DNA of 64,000 nucleotides from Streptomyces megasporus (GCF_000718985.1 NZ_JODL01000002.1:248001-312000), one strand, 5' to 3'; positions 18,168 to 27,172 are shown, numbered from the stretch's first letter. Notes: generated by a model from the sequence alone, not told the origin. Numbers and translations are program-made.

Positions 18168-19721
18168 ATGGATATGCAGAATCCCGTGGTGCTCGGGCCC
18201 ACCGGCGTCACCGCCGAGGACGTCGTCGCCGTCGCCCGCGGTCTGGCTCCCGTCGAACTCTCCGCCGAGGCGCTCGAGGCGCTCGCCGCCGCCCGACGGA
18301 CCGTCGAGGACCTGGCCGCCAAGCCCGACCCCGTCTACGGCGTCTCCACCGGCTTCGGCGCCCTCGCCGTCCGCCACATCCCCGCCGACCTGCGCGTGAA
18401 GCTCCAGCGCAACATCGTCCGCTCGCACGCCGCCGGAATGGGGCCGCGGGTGGAGCGCGAGGTGGTGCGGGCGCTGATGTTCCTGCGGCTGAAGACCCTC
18501 GCCTCCGGCCACACCGGCGTGCGGCCCGAGGTCGCCCGCGCCATGGCGGGCCTGCTCAACGCGCGGATCACCCCCGTCGTCCACGAGTACGGCTCCCTCG
18601 GCTGCTCCGGCGACCTCGCGCCGCTGTCGCACTGCGCGTTGACCCTCATGGGCGAGGGCGACGCCGAGGGGCCGGACGGGGAGGTGCGGCCCGCGGCCGA
18701 GCTGCTCGCCGAGCACGGACTGGCCCCTGTCGAGTTGCGGGAGAAGGAGGGCCTGGCGCTGCTCAACGGCACCGATGGCATGCTCGGCATGCTCCTGCTC
18801 GCCTGCGACGACCTGGCCCGGCTGTTCACCTGCGCCGACGTCACCGCCGCCCTCACCCTGGAGGCGCTGCTGGGCACGGAGAAGGTGCTCGCCCCCGAAC
18901 TGCACGCCATCCGCCCGCACCCCGGCCAGGCCGCGTCCGCCGCCAACATGCTGAGGCTCCTGGAGGGCTCCGGGCTCACCGGGCACCACCAGGACGACGC
19001 CCCCCGGGTGCAGGACGCCTACTCCGTGCGCTGCGCGCCCCAGGTCGCCGGCGCCGGCCGCGACACCCTGGAGCACGCCCGCACCGTCGCCGAGCGGGAG
19101 CTGGCCGCGGCCGTGGACAACCCGGTGGTCCTGGCCGACGGGCGGGTGGAGTCCAACGGGAACTTCCACGGCGCGCCCGTCGCCTACGTGCTGGACTTCC
19201 TCGCCATCGCCGTCGCCGACCTGGCCTCCATCGCCGAGCGCCGGACCGACCGGCTGTTGGACAAGAACCGCTCGCACGGGCTGCCGCCCTTCCTCGCCGA
19301 CGACGCCGGCGTGGACTCGGGCCTGATGATCGCCCAGTACACCCAGGCCGCCCTGGTGAGCGAGATGAAGCGACTGGCCGCCCCGGCCTCGGTGGACTCG
19401 ATCCCGTCCTCGGCGATGCAGGAGGACCACGTCTCGATGGGCTGGTCGGCCGCCCGCAAGCTGCGGACCGCCGTGGACGACCTGACCCGCGTGCTGGCCG
19501 TCGAGCTCTACACCGCCGCCCGCGCGGTCGAGCTGCGCGCCGCCGACGGGCTCACCCCGTCGCCCGCCGCCTCGGCCGTGATCGCGGCGCTGCGCGCGGC
19601 GGGGACGGCCGGGCCGGGTGAAGACCGTTTCCTGGCACCGGAGTTGGCGGCGGCCGAGGAGTTCGTGCGCGGGGGAGGGGTGATCGCGGCGGCCGAGACC
19701 GTCACCGGGCCGCTGGCGTGA
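18168..19721 (+). CDS. hutH: histidine ammonia-lyase
   Basis: Removes ammonia from L-histidine to give urocanate, the first step of histidine use. The 517-residue length fits the family. The active electrophile MIO forms from a three-residue loop in GSLGCSGDLAPL: here it is Cys146-Ser147-Gly148 instead of the common Ala-Ser-Gly, a variant recalled from other Streptomyces enzymes. Other conserved parts are NGTDGMLG and DNPVVLADGRVESNGNFHG, plus EDHVSMG near the C-terminus. ATG at 18168 is chosen; another ATG follows at 18174, and no clear Shine-Dalgarno is seen. The end overlaps the convergent LAxTG gene by 20 bases. Confidence 0.93.
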   Translation: MDMQNPVVLGPTGVTAEDVVAVARGLAPVELSAEALEALAAARRTVEDLAAKPDPVYGVSTGFGALAVRHIPADLRVKLQRNIVRSHAAGMGPRVEREVVRALMFLRLKTLASGHTGVRPEVARAMAGLLNARITPVVHEYGSLGCSGDLAPLSHCALTLMGEGDAEGPDGEVRPAAELLAEHGLAPVELREKEGLALLNGTDGMLGMLLLACDDLARLFTCADVTAALTLEALLGTEKVLAPELHAIRPHPGQAASAANMLRLLEGSGLTGHHQDDAPRVQDAYSVRCAPQVAGAGRDTLEHARTVAERELAAAVDNPVVLADGRVESNGNFHGAPVAYVLDFLAIAVADLASIAERRTDRLLDKNRSHGLPPFLADDAGVDSGLMIAQYTQAALVSEMKRLAAPASVDSIPSSAMQEDHVSMGWSAARKLRTAVDDLTRVLAVELYTAARAVELRAADGLTPSPAASAVIAALRAAGTAGPGEDRFLAPELAAAEEFVRGGGVIAAAETVTGPLA

Positions 19722-20019
19722 GGGCCTCGCGGCCGGAACGGATGCGGGCGTGGGCCAGCAGGGCGGCGCCCGCGCCCAGGAAGCCGAGACCCCCGACGAC
19801 GTAGGGCGTGCTGTCAAAGCTTCCGGTGTCGGCCAGTTCGACCCCGTCCACGGAGTCGCCCCCGAAGGTCTGCGTCCCTCCCTGGGCCTGGACCCGGGAG
19901 ACCTCGGAGCGGACGGCGGTGCTCTCGCCGGTGGCGTTCGCGGACGGTACGAACCACAGGCCGCACAGGAGGCCGCCCGCGACGGCGGCGGTCACCAGCG
20001 GACGGCGGTGTGCTCGCAC
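19702..20019 (-). CDS. LAxTG cell-wall-anchored small surface protein
   Basis: A 105-residue exported peptide with a complete sortase signal. Residues 1-30 form a signal peptide (two Arg, a hydrophobic core, cleavage likely after ANA). Residue 61 onward gives ELADTG, followed by a hydrophobic stretch VVGGLGFLGAGAALLAHA and a basic tail. LADTG fits the LAxTG motif used by streptomycete class E sortases, which also anchor long chaplins. After both cleavages only about 35 residues remain on the wall. GTG start with AAGGGGG about eight bases upstream. It is divergent from an envelope L,D-transpeptidase. Its function is unknown. Confidence 0.85.
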   Translation of the reverse strand: MRAHRRPLVTAAVAGGLLCGLWFVPSANATGESTAVRSEVSRVQAQGGTQTFGGDSVDGVELADTGSFDSTPYVVGGLGFLGAGAALLAHARIRSGREALTPAAR

Positions 20020-20469
20020 GGAAAAGCCCCCTTGGCGCTGCGACGATGCGATGCGATGTGATGGTGGTGCGGGACACGATGCTAGCCACGGAAGAGGGTC
20101 ACAGGAAAGGCGACCGGTATGACGATCACCTTTCCGGCGACGCTCTCCACGCCTTCCTCACACTGCGTTTCAGGTCACAGCGGCACATACACTGTGCGAT
20201 GAGTGGAAAACGGCCCGATACGCCCGGGTGTTGTCGTGCGGTGAACGTCGGCAACGATCCGGGACGGTGGGGGATTCCCGCTCGGCACCGCAACCTCCGG
20301 CACCGAACGGGTGTCTTACCCCACAGTCCTACCCTGGGTGGAACGGGTCACAGCTCCCATGCGTTCTCATACGTACTGCTGTGGGGTTGGGCATCCCGTT
20401 TGCCTTCACCGGGCGACGTGGGATGCGGATCGGGAGCCAGAGGTTCGTAAGCGGATGGAGAAGCGTGTG
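20020..20469. other. 450-base divergent intergenic region, LAxTG gene and L,D-transpeptidase
   Basis: The region is less GC-rich than its neighbours and contains a candidate ECF-sigma promoter (20340-20367). It also has a nine-base inverted repeat with arms 20318-20326 and 20379-20387 that encloses that promoter. Near the LAxTG start there is a short run of GATGCGATGCGATGTGATG-like repeats (20043-20063). A c-di-AMP riboswitch, common before cell-wall genes in streptomycetes, was considered but could not be supported by eye. Confidence 0.45.
20340..20367 (+). promoter_or_regulatory. candidate SigE-like ECF promoter for the L,D-transpeptidase
   Basis: GGAAC at 20340-20344 and CGTTCT at 20362-20367 are 17 bases apart, the spacing and sequence type of streptomycete SigE-family promoters. 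Transcription would start near 20375, leaving a leader of roughly 95 bases. SigE is known to control envelope genes including L,D-transpeptidases, so the target fits. The -10 match is imperfect. Confidence 0.4.
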
Positions 20470-21723
20470 ATGACGGACGGCAAGCGCCGCAGGGGCGTCG
20501 CGGTGACGGCCGCGTTGCTCAGTGGGGTGCTCACACTGTCGGCGTGCGGGGGCGGTGACGGCGAGGGGTCCGACGCCGCGAAGAAGCCGGAGAAGGGGCA
20601 GGCGCAGGTCGACAAGGCCGCGGCGGAGAAGGCTTCCAGCGCGCGAATAGTCATCAGCCCGAAGGACGGATCGGACAATTCCACCATAAATGGCGTCAAG
20701 GTCACGGTGAAGGGCGGCAAGCTCACCGAGGTGACCATGAAGGCCACCGCCACGGGACAGGAGGTGGAGGGCACGCTCGCGGACGACGGGGCGAGCTGGA
20801 AGCCCAACGGTCAGCTCGAGCGGGCCACCGAGTACACGATCTCCGCGCAGGCCGAGGACGCCAAGGGCCGGGCGGCGCACGAGAACTCCACCTTCACCAC
20901 GGTCTCGCCGTCCAACAGCTTCATCGGCTACTACACGCCCGAGGACGGCTCGACCGTGGGCGTCGGCATGCCGGTCTCGATCAACTTCGACAAGGGCATC
21001 GCCAACAAGAAGGAAGTCCAGGCCGCGATCGAGGTCAACACCACCAGCGGCCAGGAGGTCGTGGGCCACTGGTTCAGCGACACGCGCCTGGACTTCCGGC
21101 CCGAGGAGTACTGGAAGGCCGGCTCCAAGGTCACCGTCGACCTCAACCTCGACGGCGTCGAGGGCGCGCCGAACGTCATCGGCGTCCAGGACAAGACCAT
21201 CAGCTTCACCGTCGGTCGCGCCCAGGTCAGCACGGTCGACGCGAAGACCAAGCAGATGACGGTCGTCCGGGACGGCAAGACCATCCGGACGATCCCGATC
21301 TCGGCCGGCAGCCCCGCCACCCCGACCTACAACGGTCAGATGGTGATCTCCGAGAAGTTCAAGGAGACCCGGATGAACGGCGCCACGGTCGGCTTCACCG
21401 ACGACGACGGCAAGGGCGAGTACGACATCGCCGACGTGCCGCACGCCATGCGCCTGTCGACGTCCGGCACCTTCATCCACGGCAACTACTGGGCCGCCGA
21501 CTCGACCTTCGGCAACGCCAACACCAGCCACGGCTGCATCGGCCTGAACGACGTCCAGGGCGCCAACGACCCGAACCAGGACGGCGCCTGGTTCTACGAG
21601 AACTCGCTCCTCGGCGACATCGTCATCGTGAAGAACTCGCCGGACAAGGAGATCACCCCGGACAACGGCCTCAACGGCTGGAACATGTCCTGGGAGGACT
21701 GGAAGAAGGGCTCCGCCCTCTGA
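20470..21723 (+). CDS. L,D-transpeptidase lipoprotein (YkuD)
   Basis: Forms 3-3 peptidoglycan cross-links at the outer face of the membrane. The signal peptide ends in a lipobox, LSAC, with Cys26 as the lipidated residue. A Gly/Asp/Lys linker follows, then two Ig-like domains (about 45-140 and 145-245). The YkuD catalytic domain follows at about 250-385, with the His in FIHGNYW and the nucleophile in SHGCIGL (Cys356). This is the mycobacterial LdtMt2 arrangement. The ATG at 20470 has GGAG about nine bases upstream; ATG 20455 and GTG 20467 are alternatives. A 17-bp terminator follows at 21781. Confidence 0.92.
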   Translation: MTDGKRRRGVAVTAALLSGVLTLSACGGGDGEGSDAAKKPEKGQAQVDKAAAEKASSARIVISPKDGSDNSTINGVKVTVKGGKLTEVTMKATATGQEVEGTLADDGASWKPNGQLERATEYTISAQAEDAKGRAAHENSTFTTVSPSNSFIGYYTPEDGSTVGVGMPVSINFDKGIANKKEVQAAIEVNTTSGQEVVGHWFSDTRLDFRPEEYWKAGSKVTVDLNLDGVEGAPNVIGVQDKTISFTVGRAQVSTVDAKTKQMTVVRDGKTIRTIPISAGSPATPTYNGQMVISEKFKETRMNGATVGFTDDDGKGEYDIADVPHAMRLSTSGTFIHGNYWAADSTFGNANTSHGCIGLNDVQGANDPNQDGAWFYENSLLGDIVIVKNSPDKEITPDNGLNGWNMSWEDWKKGSAL

Positions 21724-21780
21724 CGTCCCGGCCCGGCGGTCCGAGTGACCCGCCGGGCCACACCGTGATCCGTCCCACCG

Positions 21781-21818
21781 GGCGGCGGACGCGGCGCCCA
21801 CGCGCCGCGTCCGCCGCC
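21781..21818. terminator. hairpin after the L,D-transpeptidase gene
   Basis: Arms 21781-21796 and 21803-21818 are perfectly complementary, with a six-base loop, and are followed by TT. It lies 58 bases after the stop codon. Confidence 0.8.
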
Positions 21819-22161
21819 TTCGGTCTTTCCGGGGGGCGTTCCGGGTCCCCCACACCCCCTCACGGACCGCTCGACGCACCGGAGACACGCTCCCGCCGTG
21901 CGGGGAGGGCGGCTCACCGCAGGGGAAGGCAGGCGGCGGGGAGCAACCACACGGAGGTGACGGGGCGTCTCCTCCACCGCGAAGGCCGACCGAGCCGGAA
22001 GGCGACGACCCAACGGAAAGGGACGTCGACCCCAGGGCACACATAGAACTCCAGTCTCATATATCGCCATATGGTGCTGGTGCGGCGGCCTCCCGCATAC
22101 TGCTCGCGCGGGGGGCCGCTGGGGTCCCCCACGCATGGTGACGAGCTCACCAGGGGGAAAA
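21819..22161. other. intergenic region before the subtilase gene
   Basis: This stretch of about 340 bases upstream of the peptidase contains an AT-richer island (about 22050-22078). A CATACT-like -10 candidate lies near 22096, and short G-run/C-run symmetries occur just before the coding sequence. No gene with a convincing ribosome-binding site was found. Confidence 0.4.
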
Positions 22162-25100
22162 TTGACACATCGGAAGAGAGTGGGCGCCACCGCGATAGCC
22201 ACCGCCGTGGCCGTCGCACTGACGATGGGGCTGACCACCGCATCGTCCGCCGCTCCGCCCAAGCAGCCGTCGGAGAACGGAGCCCGACAGGGCGCCGACC
22301 GGACGGACCGGGACCGACGGACCGTCACCCTCATCACGGGCGACCGGATCGTGCTCGACCGGCACGGCGAGGTCACCGGGATGATCCGCGCCAAGGGGCG
22401 CGAGAACGTGCCCGTCCGGGTGCTCCGCTCCGAGGGACACACCTATGTGCTCCCGCGGGACGTCACCCGACTCATACGCGAACGCAAGCTCGACCAGCGG
22501 CTGTTCGACGTCACCGAACTGAGCCGCGAACGCCACCGCAGGACCGCCGGGACCGGCGTCCCGGTCATCGTCACCTATCGGGGCGCGAAGCCCGAGGCCA
22601 GAGCCGAACTCCACGCCGCGGCCGACCCGGTCGTACGCGCCACCTTCCGCTCGGTCGACGGCGAGGCGCTGACCGTCGCCGAGGACGCCGCGGCCGAGGC
22701 GTGGGCGGCCCTGACCCGACCGTCCGCCACCGCCGGACAGCTCGCCGCGGCCCCCGGGGTCGCCACCGTCTCGCTCGACGGAATCCACCGGGCCACACTC
22801 GACAAGAGCGTGGCGCGGATCGGCACCCCCACGGCCTGGAAGGCCGGCTACGACGGGACGGGCGTCACCATCGCCGTCCTGGACACCGGCATCGACACCG
22901 GCCACCGGGACTTCGCCGGACAGGTCGTGGCGGAGAAGAACTTCTCCGCGGCCGGGGACACCAAGGACCGCTTCGGACACGGCACCCACGTCGCCTCCAT
23001 CGCGGCCGGCTCGGGCGCCCACTCCAAGGGTCGGTACAAGGGCGTCGCGCCCGGCGCCAAGCTCCTCAACGCCAAGGTCCTCGACGACGACGGCTACGGC
23101 ACCACCTCGGAGATCATCGCGGGCATGGAGTGGGCCGTGGCGCGGGGCGCCAAGGTCCTCAACCTCAGCCTCGGCGACTACGACACCCCCGAGGTCGACC
23201 CGATGGAGGACGCCGTCAACCGGCTGTCGAAGGACAGCGGCGCCCTCTTCGTGATCGCGGCCGGCAACGAGGGCCCCGGCCCCTCCACCATCGGTACCCC
23301 GGGCAGCGCGGACGCCGCGCTGACCGTCGGCGCCGTGGACAAGGACGACAAGCTCGCCGACTTCTCCTCCATCGGACCGAGGGTCGGCGACGGCGGGCTC
23401 AAGCCGGACCTGACCGCTCCCGGCGTGGACATCGGCGCCGCGGCGGCCAAGGGCAGCGTCATCGAGCAGGAGGGACAGAAGGTCGCCGACGGCTACGTGG
23501 CGATCTCCGGCACCTCCATGGCGACCCCGCACGTCGCGGGCGCGGCGGCACTGCTGGCGCAGCAGCACCCCGACTGGAGCGGCGAGCGGATCAAGGCCGC
23601 GCTGACGGCCTCCACCACGCCGGGCCAGGGGTACACCGCCTTCCAGCAGGGCTCGGGACGGGCCGACGTGGCCAAGGCGATCAAGCAGACGGTCGTCGCC
23701 GAGCCGGTGTCCGTCGGCTTCGGCACGGCCCAGTGGCCGCACGGCGACGACAAGCCGATCACCAAGAGCCTCACCTACCGCAACCTCGGAACCGAGGACG
23801 TCACCCTGGACCTGGCCGTCACCGGCAACGACCCCGAGGGCAAGCCGGCGCCGAAGGGCATGTTCACCCTCGCCGCCGACAAGGTCACCGTCCCCGCGGG
23901 CGGCACGGCCACCGTCGACGTCACCGCCGACACCCGACTCGGCGGCGACCTGAACGGTGCGTACAGCGCGGCGATCACGGCGACCGGCGGCGGCCAGACC
24001 GTCCGGACCGCGGCAGCCGTCGACCGCGAGGTGGAGTCCTACGACCTGACCGTGCGATCCATCGGGCGCGACGGCAGGACGCCGAAGCTGTGGGACACCA
24101 CCCTGGGCGACTTCGGGGAGGGCGGCTTCCGCTCGCTCCACGGCGAGAACGGCACCGCGACGGTCCGGCTGCCCAAGGGGAACTACGCCCTGTCCACGAT
24201 CATGGACCTGCCGGACGCCTCGGGTGAGGAGCTCGAGGGCATGGACTGGATCGTCGCGCCGACGGTCAAGCTCACCAAGGACACCACGGTCACCTTCGAC
24301 GCCCGCAAGGCGAAGAAGATCTCGATGACGGTGCAGGACCAGAAGGCTCGGGAGACCAGCCTCAACGTCGAGTCCACCGTCGAGACCGAGGACGCCTACT
24401 TCGGCTTCGCCGTCAGCGCGCCCGGGCTGAAGCACGGTCTGCGCACCGCGCAACTGGGCACCGCGACCGACGGTGTGACGGCCGAGGCGAACGCCGGCGC
24501 CACCTGGACCAACGGCAGCAGGGAGTACCACGTCGCCCACCAACGCAAGAGCGGCTTCTACACCGGCCTGAACCTCCACACCAAGCAGTCGGAGATGGCC
24601 AGGATCGTCGTCGGGCAGGGCTCGTCGCTCCCCGGCCGCACCGGCGCCCTGTACACGATGCCGTCCACCGCGTTCTGGGCCACCGCGACGGAACGGAGGC
24701 TGCCGAGCACCACGGCGGTGTACGTCAGGGCCAAGGGGATCGAATGGGCCCAGGACTTCGCCCTGTTCGACAAGAACGGCGAGATCGAGGCCGGCTACTT
24801 CGCCGACGCCCGGTCGTACACCGCGGGCAAGGTGTACGGCCGCACCTTCAACAACGGCGTCTTCGGCCCCAACCTGGCGGACGGGGACGGCATCTTCCGC
24901 GAGGGCGACACCATCTACGGCGCGATCAACCCGTTCGTGGACGGGGACGGCCACTACGGCGGCAGCCTGTACGACTCGGCGCGGACGACGCTGTACCACA
25001 ACGGCAAGAAGTTCGCGACGCGCGACGACGTCCTGGACTTCGTGGAGTTCACCGTGCCGAAGGGCAAGGCGTCGTACAAGCTGGTCACCACCATCGACCG

Positions 25101-25482
25101 CGCGAAGGTGTCGAAGCTGAGCACCAGGGTGAGCGCCACCTACACCTTCACCTCCGGCCGCGCCGAGGAGCAGACCATGCTCCCGACGACGGCGGTGCGC
25201 TTCGCCCCGAAGACGGCCCTGGACGGCACCTCCAAGGCCAAGGCCACGGTCTCCGTGCCGGTGAAGGTCCAAGGGTCGGGCGCGGGCAAGAACCTGAAGT
25301 CGCTCGGCGTGTACGTCTCCTACGACGACGGCAAGAGCTGGACGAAGCTCACGGTCAAGAAGGGCAAGGTCACGGTCAAGAACCCGGGCAAGGGCAAGAG
25401 CGTCTCCTTCAAGGCGAACGTCACGGACAAGAAGGGCAACACCCTCTCTCAGACGATCATCAGCGCCTACCGCACCAAGTGA
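22162..25482 (+). CDS. large secreted subtilisin-like serine protease (S8)
   Basis: Exported protease of 1106 residues. A Sec signal peptide (residues 1-30, ending ASSA-A) and a propeptide of about 180 residues precede the S8 domain. The catalytic domain spans about 215-490, with Asp241 (VLDTGID), His273 (GHGTHVASI), oxyanion Asn369 and Ser452 (GTSMATPHVAG). A long beta-rich C-terminal half ends in Lys-rich repeats resembling PPC/invasin-like strands. The TTG at 22162 has AGGGGG directly upstream and yields a normal signal peptide. The ATG at 22135 would add nine residues. It is monocistronic, with two tandem hairpins downstream. Confidence 0.9.
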   Translation: MTHRKRVGATAIATAVAVALTMGLTTASSAAPPKQPSENGARQGADRTDRDRRTVTLITGDRIVLDRHGEVTGMIRAKGRENVPVRVLRSEGHTYVLPRDVTRLIRERKLDQRLFDVTELSRERHRRTAGTGVPVIVTYRGAKPEARAELHAAADPVVRATFRSVDGEALTVAEDAAAEAWAALTRPSATAGQLAAAPGVATVSLDGIHRATLDKSVARIGTPTAWKAGYDGTGVTIAVLDTGIDTGHRDFAGQVVAEKNFSAAGDTKDRFGHGTHVASIAAGSGAHSKGRYKGVAPGAKLLNAKVLDDDGYGTTSEIIAGMEWAVARGAKVLNLSLGDYDTPEVDPMEDAVNRLSKDSGALFVIAAGNEGPGPSTIGTPGSADAALTVGAVDKDDKLADFSSIGPRVGDGGLKPDLTAPGVDIGAAAAKGSVIEQEGQKVADGYVAISGTSMATPHVAGAAALLAQQHPDWSGERIKAALTASTTPGQGYTAFQQGSGRADVAKAIKQTVVAEPVSVGFGTAQWPHGDDKPITKSLTYRNLGTEDVTLDLAVTGNDPEGKPAPKGMFTLAADKVTVPAGGTATVDVTADTRLGGDLNGAYSAAITATGGGQTVRTAAAVDREVESYDLTVRSIGRDGRTPKLWDTTLGDFGEGGFRSLHGENGTATVRLPKGNYALSTIMDLPDASGEELEGMDWIVAPTVKLTKDTTVTFDARKAKKISMTVQDQKARETSLNVESTVETEDAYFGFAVSAPGLKHGLRTAQLGTATDGVTAEANAGATWTNGSREYHVAHQRKSGFYTGLNLHTKQSEMARIVVGQGSSLPGRTGALYTMPSTAFWATATERRLPSTTAVYVRAKGIEWAQDFALFDKNGEIEAGYFADARSYTAGKVYGRTFNNGVFGPNLADGDGIFREGDTIYGAINPFVDGDGHYGGSLYDSARTTLYHNGKKFATRDDVLDFVEFTVPKGKASYKLVTTIDRAKVSKLSTRVSATYTFTSGRAEEQTMLPTTAVRFAPKTALDGTSKAKATVSVPVKVQGSGAGKNLKSLGVYVSYDDGKSWTKLTVKKGKVTVKNPGKGKSVSFKANVTDKKGNTLSQTIISAYRTK

Positions 25483-25503
25483 CACCCGGAACGCGCGGAG
25501 CAT

Positions 25504-25537
25504 GTGTCCCGTGAGGTCCACGGACCTCACGGGACAC
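25504..25537. terminator. 16-bp hairpin after the subtilase
   Basis: Arms 25504-25519 and 25522-25537 are perfect reverse complements. It begins 22 bases after the stop codon. In practice the innermost pair or two would open to form a loop. Confidence 0.8.
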
Positions 25538-25570
25538 CAACGCACCGACGCACCACGTGCCACGGAAGGA

Positions 25571-25602
25571 CGGCCCGCCGGAGCACCCGCTCCGGCGGGC
25601 CG
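25571..25602. terminator. second hairpin downstream of the subtilase
   Basis: Arms 25571-25584 and 25589-25602 pair perfectly (14 bp) around ACCC. With the hairpin at 25504 it forms a tandem terminator. Confidence 0.7.
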
Positions 25603-25765
25603 TTCGGTCGTGACGGCCGCTCGGCCGTGACGGGCGCCACGGCCATGACGGCCCGGAAACCGGCGATATCCCGAAAATCGGGAGAACCCCGCATAAGGCG
25701 GCCCGTGGCGGGGAGCCGAGCGAGTACGGGGGAGTTGTGAACGAGGACCGAACCGTCGAAAGGAC

Positions 25766-26317
25766 GTGGCAGACGTGAAGGTCGCCTTTCTCGTGGCCCC
25801 GGAGGGCGTGGAGCAGGTCGAGCTGACCGACCCCTGGCAGGCCGTGAAGGACGCCGGAGGGACGCCGACCCTGCTCTCCACGCAGGGCGGACGGATCCAG
25901 GCGTTCAACCACCTCGACAAGGCCGACACCTTCCCGGTGGACCAGCAGGTCGCCGAGGCGCGGGTCGAGGACTTCGACGGCCTGGTACTCCCCGGAGGTG
26001 TCGCCAACCCCGACATGCTGCGGACGGACGAGAAGGCCGTGGCCTTCGTCCGGGACTTCTTCCAGGCCGGCAAGCCGGTCGCCTCGATCTGCCACGGGCC
26101 GTGGACGCTGATCGAGGCGGGCGTGGTGCGCGACCGCAGGATCACCTCCTGGCCCAGCCTGCGAACGGACATCCGCAACGCGGGCGGCAACTGGGTCGAC
26201 GAGGAGGTCTCGGTCTGCACGAACGGACCGAACACCCTGATCACCAGCCGCATGCCGGACGACCTGAAGGCGTTCGACACGGCGTTCCTGCGGGAGTTCT
26301 CCACCGTCTCGGCCTGA
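25766..26317 (+). CDS. DJ-1/PfpI family protein
   Basis: A 183-residue member of the PfpI/Hsp31 class I glutamine amidotransferase-like fold. The nucleophile elbow is SICHGPW with Cys109-His110, and a conserved Glu lies near residue 16-19 (GVEQVEL). The central GLVLPGGVANPD is the family's glycine turn. Members act as proteases, glyoxalases or stress proteins, and which applies here cannot be read. The GTG at 25766 has AAAGGA about five bases upstream. It is preceded by the subtilase terminators and stands alone, with a small DUF1330 gene 197 bases downstream. Confidence 0.88.
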   Translation: MADVKVAFLVAPEGVEQVELTDPWQAVKDAGGTPTLLSTQGGRIQAFNHLDKADTFPVDQQVAEARVEDFDGLVLPGGVANPDMLRTDEKAVAFVRDFFQAGKPVASICHGPWTLIEAGVVRDRRITSWPSLRTDIRNAGGNWVDEEVSVCTNGPNTLITSRMPDDLKAFDTAFLREFSTVSA

Positions 26318-26514
26318 CCCGACCCGGCCCCACCCCGGCCCGTCCCAGCCCGGAATCCGGGCCGGGGCGGGCCGCTCCTCCATCGCCTCGCGACCGCCTC
26401 GCGCATGACCTCGCGGGTCATCGACTCCCGCACCGGGGCGGGGCAGCATCGGCACCACCGCGGTCGCGCCCACGCGCCGATGCGGCCGACACCCACGGCC
26501 ACGCAGGAGGAGCC

Positions 26515-26862
26515 ATGACGGCCTATGCCATCGCCCAGCACCACAACCACCCCGGCGCCCACCCGGACGTCATCGCCTACCTGGAACGCGTTCAGGACAC
26601 CCTCGCCCCCTACTCCGGCCGCTTCCTCGTCCACGGAGGCGCCCTGGAGGTCCACGAGGGCGAGCGGCCGGAGAGCGTGGTGGTGATCGAGTTCCCCGGG
26701 ATGGAACAGGCCCGCGCCTGGTACGCCTCCGAGGCGTACCAGGAGATCCTGTCGCTGCGGACCGACCACATCGACAGCACGGCCTTCCTGGTGGAGGGCG
26801 TCGGCCCCGACCACCACCCGAGGCGGAGGATCGAGGAGCTGCGGCGGGCGGCGGGCGCCTGA
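26515..26862 (+). CDS. DUF1330 family protein
   Basis: A 115-residue dimeric alpha-beta barrel-type protein. Typical features are an N-terminal AYAIAQ strand, YLERVQDTLAPYSGRFLVHGG, the core VVVIEFPGMEQARAWYASEAYQEI and a terminal FLVEG strand. It matches DUF1330, whose crystal structures resemble small monooxygenase-like folds but have no known substrate. The ATG at 26515 follows GCAGGAGGAGCC, an excellent Shine-Dalgarno, which fixes the start. Nothing in the neighbourhood suggests a pathway. Confidence 0.85.
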   Translation: MTAYAIAQHHNHPGAHPDVIAYLERVQDTLAPYSGRFLVHGGALEVHEGERPESVVVIEFPGMEQARAWYASEAYQEILSLRTDHIDSTAFLVEGVGPDHHPRRRIEELRRAAGA

Positions 26863-27093
26863 ACCCATCGCTCCGCACGAGCCACGGGGCGGTGCCGACC
26901 CGCCGGGGCGCGGGGGAGCGACGAGCCCCGACGGCCGGGGCGTGGTGGCCGTACCCCCGTACCGGCCACCACACCTCGGCACCGACATACCGTCCGAGCC
27001 GCGGCGCGTCTCCGTCACGGCCCGTCTCCCGGGCGTCGTCACGGCGGCTTCCCGCCGGCCGCGACCAGCCTCAGGGAGATGGTCTCGCTGATG

Positions 27094-27110
27094 ACTGGCT
27101 CAGAGCCAGT
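27094..27110. repeat. 17-base palindrome ACTGGCTC-A-GAGCCAGT
   Basis: Perfect eight-base arms flank one central base in an AT-rich patch. Its place at the edge of the msrA duplication could make it a recombination or regulatory site. No known element was matched. Confidence 0.4.
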
Positions 27111-27172
27111 GATTTGAGCCACTTCTGAGGTGCGGATCCTCGGCGGTGGGAGAAAAGGGCGGAAAGACCGAT

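Noticed and set aside
20020..20454. c-di-AMP (ydaO-type) riboswitch before the L,D-transpeptidase
   Set aside because: The leader has a few conserved-looking purine-rich segments but not the nested pseudoknot pattern; by eye there was no convincing match. A covariance search with the ydaO model would decide.
22147..27042. Very long open frame on the minus strand opposite the subtilase and DJ-1 genes (about 1600 codons)
   Set aside because: It is a GC-bias shadow: it crosses real genes, has Gly/Arg/Val/Asp-biased composition, and lacks any domain or ribosome-binding site.
27042..27128. Short minus-strand peptide gene (27 codons) inside the AT-rich patch
   Set aside because: Its GTG has no Shine-Dalgarno and the product matches no known peptide; it is listed only as part of the gene-free stretch.
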